Assembly: GCF_031085295.1 (NCBI RefSeq)
Contig: NZ_JAVFWO010000003.1
Coordinates: forward strand, 722,063-786,062
Origin: Microbacterium psychrotolerans
Lineage (GTDB): Bacteria; Actinomycetota; Actinomycetes; Actinomycetales; Microbacteriaceae
Direction of reading: 5' to 3'
Length of the DNA: 64,000 nucleotides
Shown here: piece after piece, positions 18,388 to 27,163 of the stretch
Position numbering within the stretch: the first letter of the stretch is position 1
Layout of the letters: each line of letters begins with the position of its first letter
Notes under the pieces: model-generated
Databases searched by the model: none
What the model was told of the DNA's origin: nothing
What the model saw: only the letters and a program-made list of their open reading frames with translations
Program-made: the position numbers and the translations under genes

Positions 18388-18419
18388 AGCGGCGAGTGCG
18401 CGGCGCACGCCCCGCCGCT
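18388..18419. terminator. Bidirectional terminator-like hairpin
   Basis: AGCGGCG (18388-18394) pairs with CGCCGCT (18413-18419), with an inner GTGCG/CGCAC hairpin and small bulges. It lies in the 53-bp gap between the convergent KAS III and LpxD-like genes. There is no T tract. Confidence 0.5.
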
Positions 18420-18431
18420 ACAGATGACCGA

Positions 18432-19343
18432 TCAGTCGTCTGGATTCTCGATGCTCCGTGGCCGCGGATTGGAGGCGCGGGACGCACGAGCCGGATTGCC
18501 TGCGACGCGGGCGCCCGGGGCCACCTTGGTGAAAACCACGCTTCCGATGGCTACGCGGGCCCCCACCCCTACCTTGACTCGATCGATCAAGGTCGCTCCG
18601 GGACCGATCCAGACATCGTCACCAATGTCAGTGCTTCCGCTGATCACCGTCCCCCCTGCCACGAACACGCGATCACCGAGGTGGCTGCCGTGTGCGATCA
18701 TCACATTGCTGTCGATCCGGCAATCAGCGCCCAGCTCAGTGTGGCGGCGCGCGAACCCTCGGGCGACCGTCGTCAATGAGCCCACCTCGGTGCGGGCCCC
18801 AATGCGCGTTTCTCCGTCGTGCGTCACGCTCAGGATGCCCCTGCTAGTTCGCTTGTGTTCGAAGCCTGGGGTTCCGATGACTGACCCCGCGCGTACGACT
18901 GCTCCCTCGCCGATCCGAGCCGACCGCAGCACAGTCGCGTTCGGCTCGACCACGGCGCGCGCTGCGATGTGGACGCCGACGCCGTCGATGAACGCTCCCG
19001 GATGGATGACGGCATCCGGGTGGACGACGGTGGGTTCGTTCTCGAGGGGGCCGGCCAATGCGATCTCGTTGTGAAGCGTGTAGAAGTGCCAGCGAGGGTC
19101 GTCCACGACGACGATCGTGATGTCGCGACCGAGGCGGCGCCGTGCTTCAACTTCCAGCTGTTCCGAAACCAGCACCGCGCTCAGGGCAGGGTTCCGGGCG
19201 GCCCCGGGCAGAAAACGCCCATCGTCGAGGAATCCGAGTATCGCGCTTCCGGGATTATTGCCGGCGAGATCGAGAGTCGATACGGAGAACTCCGCGTCGC
19301 CGCGCCAGCCGGTCGCACGGCTCAGGTCTTCTTGGGTGATCAC
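18432..19343 (-). CDS. LpxD-like acyltransferase
   Basis: A 303-residue protein with the LpxD layout: an N-terminal alpha/beta domain (about 1-105) followed by a left-handed beta-helix. LpxD adds a 3-hydroxyacyl chain from ACP to the 2-amino group of a UDP-glucosamine derivative. H218 in 'VMIAHGSHLGD' corresponds to the catalytic histidine of LpxD ('QIAHN' in E. coli). 'IGTPGF', 'IGARTEVGSLTTVARG' and 'VFVAGGTVISGS' also line up with LpxD. The gene starts at GTG 19343 with TAGAAT 6 nt upstream. It converges on the ACP/SDR/KAS III set. A NeuD-like or other sugar acyltransferase role is possible, but the two-domain form favours LpxD. Confidence 0.78.
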   Translation of the reverse strand: MITQEDLSRATGWRGDAEFSVSTLDLAGNNPGSAILGFLDDGRFLPGAARNPALSAVLVSEQLEVEARRRLGRDITIVVVDDPRWHFYTLHNEIALAGPLENEPTVVHPDAVIHPGAFIDGVGVHIAARAVVEPNATVLRSARIGEGAVVRAGSVIGTPGFEHKRTSRGILSVTHDGETRIGARTEVGSLTTVARGFARRHTELGADCRIDSNVMIAHGSHLGDRVFVAGGTVISGSTDIGDDVWIGPGATLIDRVKVGVGARVAIGSVVFTKVAPGARVAGNPARASRASNPRPRSIENPDD

Positions 19344-19349
19344 GCGTCG

Positions 19350-19355
19350 ATTCTA
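19350..19355 (-). promoter_or_regulatory. -10 box of a leaderless promoter for the LpxD-like gene
   Basis: On the minus strand, TAGAAT is followed by CGACGC (6 nt) and then the GTG start at 19343. Confidence 0.6.
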
Positions 19356-19439
19356 GACAGCTGCGTTCTTCGCATGGTGAGGTCGTCGAGCGGTGCTCGC
19401 CCTCACGGGAAAGCGTCAGGTCCGAGGAAAGGGCACCGT

Positions 19440-19445
19440 TAGGAT
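19440..19445 (+). promoter_or_regulatory. Candidate -10 box for the membrane glycosyltransferase-like gene
   Basis: TAGGAT lies in the 183-bp divergent gap (19344-19526). It would give a leader of about 75 nt carrying the AAGGAG at 19511-19516. Confidence 0.35.
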
Positions 19446-19526
19446 GAGGAAGCCCCTCGATCGCATCTCGCGGTCCTACATCCGATCTCCATGCCACGCG
19501 TGGCCAGTCGAAGGAGTGCACGGCCC

Positions 19527-20975
19527 GTGAAAGCGCATCGAGCGGTAGGTGTTTGGGCGAGCCGCCACCAGCAGGCATTGTTCGTGTGGGCCTCGGCCGT
19601 CATCCTCGTCTTCCTCGGCGTCTCGATGGCCGTGATGGCGACCGATGGTCACGCGATGTCATTCCTCGATGAGCATGTTCACTACGACACTGCCTTGAAG
19701 ATGCACGAAGGGGAACTCTCGCACCGCGGTGCCCTTTACGAGGAGGAAGTGGTCCACGAGTGGGCGTGCGGTGTCGGTCATCAGGCGGGGGGTCTCGTCC
19801 ACGGCTGCGGTGACCCGCTCCTAAACGTTCGCGATGTCACATCTGGCCAATACACGAGTGGGTACATCCACTACCCGACCTACTTCATCGTGGCCGAGAT
19901 GTTCCGAGCTGGCGTCGATGCTCTGTTCGGGCAGCACTTCGACCTGAGCGTATACCGCCTCTTCAGCGCGGTTCTCATGTGGCTTGGCGTCGCTCTGTGC
20001 GGTGTTTTCGCGTTTGCTCTGGGTATCAGGCGGTGGGGCCTCGTCGCCGCGGTCACGTTGCCTGCGGCAGCGACGAGCATTCTGGTCATGGCGACAATGG
20101 TGACTCCCAACTCAACAGCGATCCTGGCGGGCGCTCTGGTGGCGGGAACGGGACTTCTCTGGATCAAACGAGGACGCGGATTCATCTGGCTCGCGTTGTC
20201 CTCTGTGTTCGCGTCCTGTCTTGTCGTGATCAGCTCGCTCCCGGTGGGGGGCTTCATCCTGCTGATCTTCGCCGCCTCGATCGCTCGTGCTGCGAAGTGG
20301 GAGTTCGAAGGGCCTTGGCAGCCACGACTGTGGCAAGGCTTGGTGCTCTCCGCGATCGTGGTCGCGCCTGTCATCGCCTGGGGACGGTACATCGCCGCGA
20401 CGGCGACTGCGACGAACGCCGAAGTCTATGGTCCCTATCAATTGCAGGGGTGGCGGCCGGTCATCGTGGGCGCTGTGCAAGAGCTGTTCGCATTCCACAG
20501 TCCATGGACGGATTGGAACATGGGCATGCCTGCGACTGGCGGCACGGCGTCGATGCTGTTGCGAGCCGCCGCCGTTGGCGTGCCCCTGTGGATCACCGTG
20601 GTCGTCGTCGGATCGCTTGTGCTCGCCATCTTCGGGATCATCACCGCCGCCCGCGCGAGCGCCCTCGTGAACAGCACCGCCGCCGCAGGCACCCGAGTCG
20701 TGCCTTTCTCGAAGCGCGCCCCCCGGACGTTCGACGCGCATCGCATGTTGGCGGCCGGAACGCTGCTCACGATCATCCTCTACCCCGCGGCCCTGCGGGT
20801 GTCGAATGCGTTGAACTTCGGTGTCGACTTCGGGATCGTCGCAAGGTACTCGATGGCGTTCGCCCCGCTGCTCGTTCTGCTCGCGTTGCTGCTGGTGCGT
20901 CGCCAAGCGTTCGCGATCGTCCTTGCCGTCATCGGGGTGGTGGGGCTGGTCGCGACCGCGGGCGTGTGGATCTAG
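19527..20975 (+). CDS. Polytopic membrane protein, glycosyltransferase-like (DUF2142-like)
   Basis: About 482 residues with some ten hydrophobic segments and one large N-terminal extracytoplasmic loop. The loop starts with an acidic 'FLDEHVHYDT' just after the first membrane segment, as in GT-C type lipid-linked glycosyltransferases and DUF2142 proteins. It carries two cysteines ('EWACGVG', 'VHGCGDP') that could form a disulfide. GTG 19527 is chosen because AAGGAG lies 10 nt upstream; an in-frame ATG at 19491 is the alternative. A topologically similar gene lies at 41045. A role in adding sugars on the outer face from polyprenyl-phosphate donors is inferred from topology. Confidence 0.7.
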   Translation: MKAHRAVGVWASRHQQALFVWASAVILVFLGVSMAVMATDGHAMSFLDEHVHYDTALKMHEGELSHRGALYEEEVVHEWACGVGHQAGGLVHGCGDPLLNVRDVTSGQYTSGYIHYPTYFIVAEMFRAGVDALFGQHFDLSVYRLFSAVLMWLGVALCGVFAFALGIRRWGLVAAVTLPAAATSILVMATMVTPNSTAILAGALVAGTGLLWIKRGRGFIWLALSSVFASCLVVISSLPVGGFILLIFAASIARAAKWEFEGPWQPRLWQGLVLSAIVVAPVIAWGRYIAATATATNAEVYGPYQLQGWRPVIVGAVQELFAFHSPWTDWNMGMPATGGTASMLLRAAAVGVPLWITVVVVGSLVLAIFGIITAARASALVNSTAAAGTRVVPFSKRAPRTFDAHRMLAAGTLLTIILYPAALRVSNALNFGVDFGIVARYSMAFAPLLVLLALLLVRRQAFAIVLAVIGVVGLVATAGVWI

Positions 20976-21022
20976 GCGGACCAGCGTCAAGGACCCTCAT
21001 CAGACCCGCTCCCCGAGCGCTA

Positions 21023-21784
21023 TCACGATCTGACGAGGTTGATCCGGCTGGACAGCTCGCCCAGTGGCGTGCCGAACTCGATGTCGAGCTGCCGCCGCGC
21101 CGCGGCGAGCGATGCGATGAATCCAGCGGTCCCACCCCCGGCATGGACGAACGGTCGGACTTGTTCCTCGGTCACCAGGCGTGTGTCACCGATACTCGAC
21201 TTCAATGCTTGGTACGGCTTCACATCGGCGCTGTTGAGCACAAAGTGGATCGGATGGACATCCATGACTGTGATCTCGCGTTCTGAATCGCGGTCCCTGA
21301 GGAACGCCATTGCGTCCCATCGCGGCTGGCGGCAAAAGAACTCGAGATCGTCCTCCCACACGTAGGGGACGCGGGCAATCGAACGGTCACGGTCCAGCGC
21401 GAGTTCGGAGACTCGCACGTCGGTCGCGTCCCGCAGGTAGATGCTGCTGTCTACTGCGATCTCGCTCTGATCCACGACGGTCTGAAGGATAGGGGTCGAC
21501 TGGACCAGGCAATGTGTACGCATGGTCCTGGCCTCTGGGACGATGCGCAGGCACTCGGTCAGCACTTCCGAGGGGGTGTTGCCGTGACTCGATGCCGGTT
21601 GGAAGTTCGGATGGATTCCGAGCTCGACGAGGTCGGGGCGTGCGCGCAGGTCGTCGAGCACTGGCGTCTCGTGAGTGACAAACCATGTCGAGCGGATGTC
21701 GTTTTCGACGAGCGCGGCGAGAAGCCGTTGCATGGCCCAGTCCGGGGCCCAGTCCACATCCACGGTGACGAATGCTTCGTGCAT
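21023..21784 (-). CDS. Polysaccharide deacetylase-like protein (WbmS-like)
   Basis: A 253-residue protein with a degenerate NodB-like deacetylase pattern: an N-terminal 'FVTVDVDWAPDW' with paired aspartates, 'ELGIHPNFQP' and 'ITVMDVHPIHF'. These are metal-ligand-type positions of carbohydrate esterase family 4 relatives, and the overall look matches the WbmS family found in O-antigen loci. ATG 21784 is preferred over ATG 21802 because an AAAGGA ribosome-binding sequence sits at the right distance before it. No signal peptide is visible, so it probably acts in the cytosol on a sugar nucleotide or lipid-linked sugar. It is not related to LpxC. Confidence 0.72.
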   Translation of the reverse strand: MHEAFVTVDVDWAPDWAMQRLLAALVENDIRSTWFVTHETPVLDDLRARPDLVELGIHPNFQPASSHGNTPSEVLTECLRIVPEARTMRTHCLVQSTPILQTVVDQSEIAVDSSIYLRDATDVRVSELALDRDRSIARVPYVWEDDLEFFCRQPRWDAMAFLRDRDSEREITVMDVHPIHFVLNSADVKPYQALKSSIGDTRLVTEEQVRPFVHAGGGTAGFIASLAAARRQLDIEFGTPLGELSSRINLVRS

Positions 21785-21852
21785 GTCAATCCTTTCCTTC
21801 ATGCTGCTGGGGGTCTCGTCGCGTGGCGACGTGCCGCGCCGTTGTCAGCGTC

Positions 21853-22845
21853 TCAGTCGGTCGGCGCCTTGGCCGCCTCGAGCGGCGGCATCGGCTGCCA
21901 CGAGGCGTCCTTCGCGATCTTCCGCCCGTCACGCAGGCCGCGGAACAGGTTCGACGTGCCACGCACGGTGCGCTCGACGAACAGCAGGCGGATCAGCTCC
22001 TTGCCGAACGTCAGGCTCGTGCCCACCCCGAACAGCACCGGGTTGTAAACGCCGATCGTGCGGTAGTACTTCTTGATGTATGCCCGGTTGCGCATGATGT
22101 AGTAGCGGTAGGCGTTGCTCGACGCGTTCATGTGGCGGATGCCCATGTCCCACTGCTTGATCTCGCGCGTGCGCCGCAGCACGAACTCGTCGACGATGAC
22201 CGACTTGGTCTTGCGCGAGGCGAGCCAGCCGTACATCTGGTCGTCCCAGTAGATGAAGAACCGGGGGTCCGGCAGACCGATCTGCTGGACGATGTCGCGG
22301 TGGATGAACATGCCCTCGAAGCATCCGGAGTTCATCGGCTTGTAGCCGGATTCGTCGAACTCCGCGGGGGCGAACGGGATCGGGATGGCCAGCGGCTCGG
22401 CGACACGGTACTGCCAGTAGAACGCGCTGCCGTCGTAGTCGTAACGGCGACCCTGGATGCTCTTGAAGCGGGGCGCCCATTTGCCCATCTTGGCGAGCCC
22501 GTCTGGAAGCACCTCGACATCGTCGTCCATCAGCCAGATCCACTGCGAGCCGAGTTCGTACGCGACGCGCATTCCTTCGCTGAACCCGCCGGATCCGCCA
22601 GTGTTGGTCTCCATGCGGCGGTACACGAGCGTCGCGGGCTCGAGGCGCTCACGGAACGACTCGACGACGTCGGTCGTGTCGTCGGTCGATGCGTTGTCGA
22701 TCACGACGATTTGGCCTGGCTTCGGATCCATCTCGGTGATGCTCGTCAGCAGGCGGGTGAGAAGTCCCGAGCGGTTGTATGTCACGACGGCGATCGTTGC
22801 GGTGGTCGGATCGAACTGCGCGGAGGCGGACGGATCGTGGGTCAC
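21853..22845 (-). CDS. Glycosyltransferase family 2, GlfT1-like galactofuranosyltransferase candidate
   Basis: A 330-residue GT-A enzyme. 'TIAVVTYNRSGLLTRLLTSI' opens the fold, 'VVIDNASTDDT' follows, and the donor/metal motif is a triple aspartate in 'WIWLMDDDVEVLPDG' (107-109). 'FFIYWDDQMYGWLASRKTK' is the acceptor-side acidic block. Triple-Asp GT2 enzymes of this shape include mycobacterial GlfT1, which starts galactan with galactofuranose. With glf in the same locus, that function is plausible. The GTG start has GGAG about 10 nt upstream. The much longer open frame upstream runs antisense through the ligase gene and is not coding. Confidence 0.82.
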   Translation of the reverse strand: MTHDPSASAQFDPTTATIAVVTYNRSGLLTRLLTSITEMDPKPGQIVVIDNASTDDTTDVVESFRERLEPATLVYRRMETNTGGSGGFSEGMRVAYELGSQWIWLMDDDVEVLPDGLAKMGKWAPRFKSIQGRRYDYDGSAFYWQYRVAEPLAIPIPFAPAEFDESGYKPMNSGCFEGMFIHRDIVQQIGLPDPRFFIYWDDQMYGWLASRKTKSVIVDEFVLRRTREIKQWDMGIRHMNASSNAYRYYIMRNRAYIKKYYRTIGVYNPVLFGVGTSLTFGKELIRLLFVERTVRGTSNLFRGLRDGRKIAKDASWQPMPPLEAAKAPTD

Positions 22846-22901
22846 GGGGCTGATCTCCGAAAAAAGGCGGCGGGCGCCGAGACGTCGGGCCGGAGAGAAG
22901 C

Positions 22902-24254
22902 CTACCCTGCTGTCCCCTGCTCTCCCTGGGCGTGGGGCAGCCCCGAGCCCTCCGCGGCGCCGCGACCGGCATCCGGTCCACTGTCGAGGTTCTCGCGCCA
23001 CGAGCGGGACTGGCCCGCTCTCACGGCGCACAGCACGAGCATGAGCCACCCGAGGCCGGTGAGCGCGAAGCTCTCGAACATGGAGTCGATGAGGAGTGTG
23101 ACGAGGATGAGCGGCGTCCAGGCGTAGACGACCGAGCGGCGCTCGCCGGCGACGAGCCACGAACGCGCCAGCGCGAGCGCCGCCAGTGCCAGGAAGAGCA
23201 CGAGGCCGACCCAGCCGAGCTGCAGCGCGACGTCGAAGTAGGCGTTGAGGCCGCTGGCGTGCTTCGTGTCGAGCCAGAAGTTGATCGCGTTGAACGGGTA
23301 CTCCTGCTGGTCCCAGACGCCGAACCAGCCGAACCCCTGCACGGGCTTCTGGCGGAGGATGTCGACCATGAAGTTCCACAGCTCGACGCGCATCGAGAAG
23401 TCGGTGCCGGCCCCGAGCAGCGCGATGATCGGATGCCGCGCCGCATAGCCCACGAACACCCCGACGACGACGAGCGCTCCGAGTGCGAGCTGCAGGCCTG
23501 CGCGGCGTTCCGGTCGAGCGTGGCGCACGAGGGCGAGGGCACCGACGGCGAGCCCGACGCCGAGGGCGAGCACGACCACGGTGGGGGAGTCGCTCAGTGC
23601 GGCGAGGCCTCCGGCCAGTACGACGGAAGCCACTGACACCCCGGGGCGGACCGACTGCGTCCGGTACTCGATGAGGAAGGTGATGAGCGCGATGACGGCG
23701 ACGAAGCCGAGCAGGTTGCGCGTGCCGAAGATGCCCTGCACCGGGCCGAGCTGGGCGAGGTTGCCCTGGATGCCGAGGAAGGCGAACGGCACGTCGAGGA
23801 GGACCCCCGACAGCACCTCGAGCGCCAGTGAGACGCCCAGAAGCACGCGGAGCACGTCGCCGAGCGCGCGGACTGTCTGCAGGGTGTCGCGCACGTGCCC
23901 GATGACCACGGCGAGGAACGCGAGCGCTGCCATCGAGACCCAGCTCCAGAATGACGCTGTGGTCTCACTGCTCCAGACGATGCTGGCGAACGCCCACCCG
24001 ATGAAGATCAGCACCGTCGTCGGCACCAGCCGCAGCAGCGAGATCTCCCGCCGGCGCGCCACCATGACCGACAGACCGAGGATGCAGAGCCCGGCCACGA
24101 TGGTCACGTAGGTCACCTGTCCGGCGATCCGCTCGATCGCGAATGCCGAGAAGACGGTGGCGAAGACGACGAGGGTGAAGGCGCGGGCGAACGATGCCGA
24201 GTCCAGCAGCGCGCCCAGCCAGCCGGGCGATGCGGACCGCGGCGTGTCGGTCAC
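22902..24254 (-). CDS. O-antigen ligase / Wzy-like membrane protein 1
   Basis: A 450-residue polytopic protein of the O-antigen ligase (Wzy_C) family with about eleven membrane segments. The conserved region is 'GTDFSMRVELWNFMVDIL' followed by 'KPVQGFGWFGVWDQ' and 'HASGLNAYFDVALQLGWVG'. The large loop with R-x-E-x-W and a following His is the family hallmark, used to polymerise or ligate lipid-linked glycans on the outer face. Its GTG start overlaps the stop of the second ligase-like gene (GTGA). In a Gram-positive it may attach or polymerise wall glycan. Confidence 0.85.
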   Translation of the reverse strand: MTDTPRSASPGWLGALLDSASFARAFTLVVFATVFSAFAIERIAGQVTYVTIVAGLCILGLSVMVARRREISLLRLVPTTVLIFIGWAFASIVWSSETTASFWSWVSMAALAFLAVVIGHVRDTLQTVRALGDVLRVLLGVSLALEVLSGVLLDVPFAFLGIQGNLAQLGPVQGIFGTRNLLGFVAVIALITFLIEYRTQSVRPGVSVASVVLAGGLAALSDSPTVVVLALGVGLAVGALALVRHARPERRAGLQLALGALVVVGVFVGYAARHPIIALLGAGTDFSMRVELWNFMVDILRQKPVQGFGWFGVWDQQEYPFNAINFWLDTKHASGLNAYFDVALQLGWVGLVLFLALAALALARSWLVAGERRSVVYAWTPLILVTLLIDSMFESFALTGLGWLMLVLCAVRAGQSRSWRENLDSGPDAGRGAAEGSGLPHAQGEQGTAG

Positions 24255-25750
24255 GCGCCGGATCCCGCAGGGTCGCCCGCTGCGGCCGGGCTCGTCTCGG
24301 AACGGGGCGCGCGCCGTCGGGGCGGCCGTGCCGGGAGCCGCCGTCCCGTGGGCTCGTCCCGCTCGACGGCGTCGCCGCGCTCGATGGCCTCGCTCTGCTC
24401 AGCGGGGCCGACGCCGACGTGCGGCGACTGCTTGATCTTCGCGCCGAGCATGACGACAAAGAGCCAGCCCCAGAGCAGGAGGGGGGTGGACTCGGCAAGG
24501 CCCTGCACGAGCAGGATCGCCCCCACGAGCGTGGGCAGCAGGGTCAGCGGAGAATACGGACGGTCGGCGCGGAGGTCCCACCGCGGCCGGTCGACGGCGA
24601 AGAACCACGCCCGCCACACGAACGCGAAGTAGAGGAATGCCAGCAGCACCACCCCGATGATGCCGAGCTGCATCGCGACATCGACCCACATGTTGTGGGC
24701 CTGCAGCACGGTCTGGCCGTGGTCGATGATCCACTCGTCGAAAGCCGGATCCGAAGGCACCCACGGGGTCGAGTAGCCCCAGCCGACCCACGGGCGCTCC
24801 GCGGCGCGAGCCAGCACCTTCTCCCAGATGCCCTCCCGTCCGGTGAGGTCCGCGCTGCGGCCGAGGGCGGTGAAGATCGCATCCCGCAGCACCCACAGCC
24901 CGAGGAGGCCCCCGACGCCGACGGCGGCGTACGCGACGTAGTACTTGGTGCGCTCGCCCGGTCTCGTCGCGCGCCGCATGAGGAGGACCGTGACGAGGAC
25001 CACGGCGACCGCGGCGGCCGCGAGATAGGCGGTCGCCGACGATGCGCGGACGAAGAGGTATGCCGACAGCGCCATCCAGATCCACAGGAACGTGCGGCGC
25101 GGCGCACCCGACGCCAGCCGGATCGCGAAGACGACGATGGCGAGCAGGGCGACCGGCGCGAGCAGGTTCGCGTTGCCCATGATGCCCTGGAGCCGGCCCG
25201 GGAAGTCGAACAGGTTGTCGCGGGACCAGTATTCGATCGGGTCGTCCGCCTTCTCGACCACGAATCCAGGCAGGACCGGCTGGCCGATGAACACGGCCAC
25301 CCACAGCTCGAAGAGGATGGACAGCGCCAGGACCCACTTGAGCGCCGAGGCGACGGCGCGGACGAGCTCCCGCCAGGTGAGCACGCTGCCGACGAACAGC
25401 GCCTGAAGGGTGGTGATGTACAGGAGCAGCAGCGTGAGCGCCGTCGCCTGCGGCCAGGCCGACCATGCGAGAGAAAGCGTCGCCCAGACGACGTAGGCGA
25501 CGACGAACCAGGGCAGGCGGCGCCACTGGACGGGTGGGCGCAGGACGATCCACAGCACCGCCGACAGCACGCCTCCGGCGATCGTGACGACCGTGGCGGT
25601 GAGTTCGCCGAACGCGTGCACCCAGGCGGTTCCCGACAGCGACATGAACAGGACGAAGATGCACCAGCCGCGCAGCATGAGGTGGCCGGTCTTCTCGCGG
25701 ACCGGCGGGCCCGGCGGCGCCGACGCCGGGTGCTTGGAGTGGACGGCCAT
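24251..25750 (-). CDS. O-antigen ligase / Wzy-like membrane protein 2
   Basis: A 499-residue Wzy_C-family protein. Family blocks are 'SADLTGREGIWEKVLARAAE', 'RPWVGWGYSTPW' and 'VLQAHNMWVDVAMQLGIIG'. The cytosolic C-terminus is a long basic, Arg/Pro/Ala-rich tail. ATG 25750 is the start: the protein turns hydrophobic 27 residues later, and a TACGCT box lies 8 nt upstream, suggesting a near-leaderless transcript. It is coupled to the other ligase-like gene by a 4-bp overlap, so both are made together. One may polymerise and the other ligate, but sequence does not say which. Confidence 0.85.
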   Translation of the reverse strand: MAVHSKHPASAPPGPPVREKTGHLMLRGWCIFVLFMSLSGTAWVHAFGELTATVVTIAGGVLSAVLWIVLRPPVQWRRLPWFVVAYVVWATLSLAWSAWPQATALTLLLLYITTLQALFVGSVLTWRELVRAVASALKWVLALSILFELWVAVFIGQPVLPGFVVEKADDPIEYWSRDNLFDFPGRLQGIMGNANLLAPVALLAIVVFAIRLASGAPRRTFLWIWMALSAYLFVRASSATAYLAAAAVAVVLVTVLLMRRATRPGERTKYYVAYAAVGVGGLLGLWVLRDAIFTALGRSADLTGREGIWEKVLARAAERPWVGWGYSTPWVPSDPAFDEWIIDHGQTVLQAHNMWVDVAMQLGIIGVVLLAFLYFAFVWRAWFFAVDRPRWDLRADRPYSPLTLLPTLVGAILLVQGLAESTPLLLWGWLFVVMLGAKIKQSPHVGVGPAEQSEAIERGDAVERDEPTGRRLPARPPRRRAPRSETSPAAAGDPAGSGA

Positions 25751-25758
25751 CGCCTCAC

Positions 25759-25764
25759 AGCGTA
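25759..25764 (-). promoter_or_regulatory. -10 box for the tandem ligase genes
   Basis: Minus-strand TACGCT followed by 8 nt and the ATG at 25750. It is divergent from the manA promoter in the same 84-bp gap. Confidence 0.5.
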
Positions 25765-25822
25765 CCCCGGCGGGCCGCCCGATCAGCGGGCCGGCGGGCG
25801 GGGTCTGCGACGGCCGCGTCGC

Positions 25823-25828
25823 TAGGCT
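25823..25828 (+). promoter_or_regulatory. -10 box of a leaderless promoter for manA
   Basis: TAGGCT followed by 6 nt and the GTG at 25835, with no ribosome-binding sequence. Confidence 0.6.
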
Positions 25829-25834
25829 GATCGG

Positions 25835-26980
25835 GTGCTGATCCCGCTTGCCAACGACCCCCGTGACTACGCGTGGGGCTCCCTGTCCCTGCTCGCCGAA
25901 CTCGAGGGACGCGAGGCGTCCGGCCGCGCCGAGGCGGAGGTGTGGTTCGGGGATCACCCGGGCGACCCTTCCGCGACCCCCGACGGCCGAACGCTCGACC
26001 GCTGGATCGCCGAGGACGGTGCGTCGGTCGGAATCGATGCGCCGCTGCCGTATCTGCTGAAGCTGCTCGCGGCGGCATCCGCCCTCTCCATCCAGGCGCA
26101 CCCGTCAAAGGCGCAGGCCGAGGCGGGGTTCGCGCGCGAGGAGGCCGCGGGGATCCCGCGCGACGCCGCCGACCGCACGTATCGCGACGCCAATCACAAG
26201 CCCGAGCTGATCGTGGCGCTCAGCGACACCTTCCGGGCGCTCGCGGGCCTGCGCGAGCTCGACGCCACCCGCCGGCTCGTCGCCGCGCTCGGACCCGGTG
26301 GTGCACCGCTCGCACAGCGGCTGGACGCCGATGACTCGCTCTCGGCCGTCATCGGCTGGCTCCTGTCGGACGGGGCCGACGCCGCTCGCGACGTCATCGC
26401 CGCCGCGGTCTCCGCCGAGTCCGACGAGTTCGCCGCCGAACTGGACCTCGCGCGCACGCTGGATGCCGCCTTCCCCGGCGATCCGGGCATCGTCGTGGCC
26501 CTGTTGATGAACCTCGTGACCCTGCATCGCGGCGAAGGACTGTTCGTGCCGGCCGGCGTCCTGCACGCCTACCTCGACGGACTGGGCGTCGAGCTCATGG
26601 CCGCGAGCGACAACGTGCTGCGCGGCGGTCTGACGCCGAAGCACGTCGACGCGGCCGAGCTCGTGAGCGTGCTCGACCCGACGCCGGGTCTGCCGCCGGT
26701 GATCCGGGCGCGTGCGCTCGGGGAGGGCATCGGCCAGTACGACGTGCCGGTCCCGGACTTCGCGCTCCTCGCTGTCACCCCGACGCGGGAGGGGGTCGAG
26801 GTCCCCCTGGCGGGCCCGGCGATCGCGGTGGCCACCGCCGGGTCGCCGGAGGTCGTGGGACTGGTCTCCGGCGCGGCGTCGGCTCTCGTCCCCGGGGCGG
26901 CGGTGCTCGTCACTCCCGACGAAGGCGGGCTCCGCGTGGTCGGTGAAGGCGAGCTCTTCATCGCCCTCCCGGGACGCTGA
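25835..26980 (+). CDS. manA: Mannose-6-phosphate isomerase, type I
   Basis: A 381-residue zinc-dependent isomerase interconverting fructose-6-phosphate and mannose-6-phosphate, supplying GDP-mannose for glycans. Zinc-site and family motifs are 'LSIQAHPSKAQAEAGF', 'DANHKPELIVAL' and 'GEGLFVPAGVLHAYLDG'. The start is GTG, apparently leaderless. It is the first gene of the conserved core that follows the glycan locus; in mycobacteria manA is also close to whiB2. Cytosolic. Confidence 0.95.
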   Translation: MLIPLANDPRDYAWGSLSLLAELEGREASGRAEAEVWFGDHPGDPSATPDGRTLDRWIAEDGASVGIDAPLPYLLKLLAAASALSIQAHPSKAQAEAGFAREEAAGIPRDAADRTYRDANHKPELIVALSDTFRALAGLRELDATRRLVAALGPGGAPLAQRLDADDSLSAVIGWLLSDGADAARDVIAAAVSAESDEFAAELDLARTLDAAFPGDPGIVVALLMNLVTLHRGEGLFVPAGVLHAYLDGLGVELMAASDNVLRGGLTPKHVDAAELVSVLDPTPGLPPVIRARALGEGIGQYDVPVPDFALLAVTPTREGVEVPLAGPAIAVATAGSPEVVGLVSGAASALVPGAAVLVTPDEGGLRVVGEGELFIALPGR

Positions 26981-27084
26981 CACCGCCGGCTCATCGGTTT
27001 CTCATCGGACCGTTACCTCAGCGCGACACGCCGTCGGCGCGTCGTGAAGGTTCAAGAGGTGGTTGAGCGTTTACTATCTGCGAC

Positions 27085-27113
27085 TTGACCTCGGTGAACT
27101 ACACGGGTGTAAT
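27085..27113 (+). promoter_or_regulatory. Promoter of the whiB gene
   Basis: TTGACC (27085-27090) and TGTAAT (27108-27113) with a 17-bp spacer form the best sigma-70-like promoter I see in the window. It is placed in the 183-bp gap between manA and whiB, about 50 nt before the ATG. The rest of the gap shows no other feature. Confidence 0.65.
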
Positions 27114-27163
27114 TATGCGTACACGCACCAGCGTGGAGCAGGATCACGGGGGGTGAGAACGAC

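Noticed and set aside
21023-21784. LpxC function for the deacetylase
   Set aside because: The motifs are of the NodB/WbmS type, not the LpxC HKxxD type, so it does not complete a lipid A pathway.
22846-23379. N-terminal extension of the GlfT1-like GT2
   Set aside because: The added residues are Arg/Pro/Ala-rich and overlap the ligase gene; the GTG at 22845 has a ribosome-binding sequence and starts the GT-A fold.
24194-25825. A 543-residue plus-strand open frame
   Set aside because: Antisense to the second ligase-like gene, very charged and without domains; a high-GC artefact.
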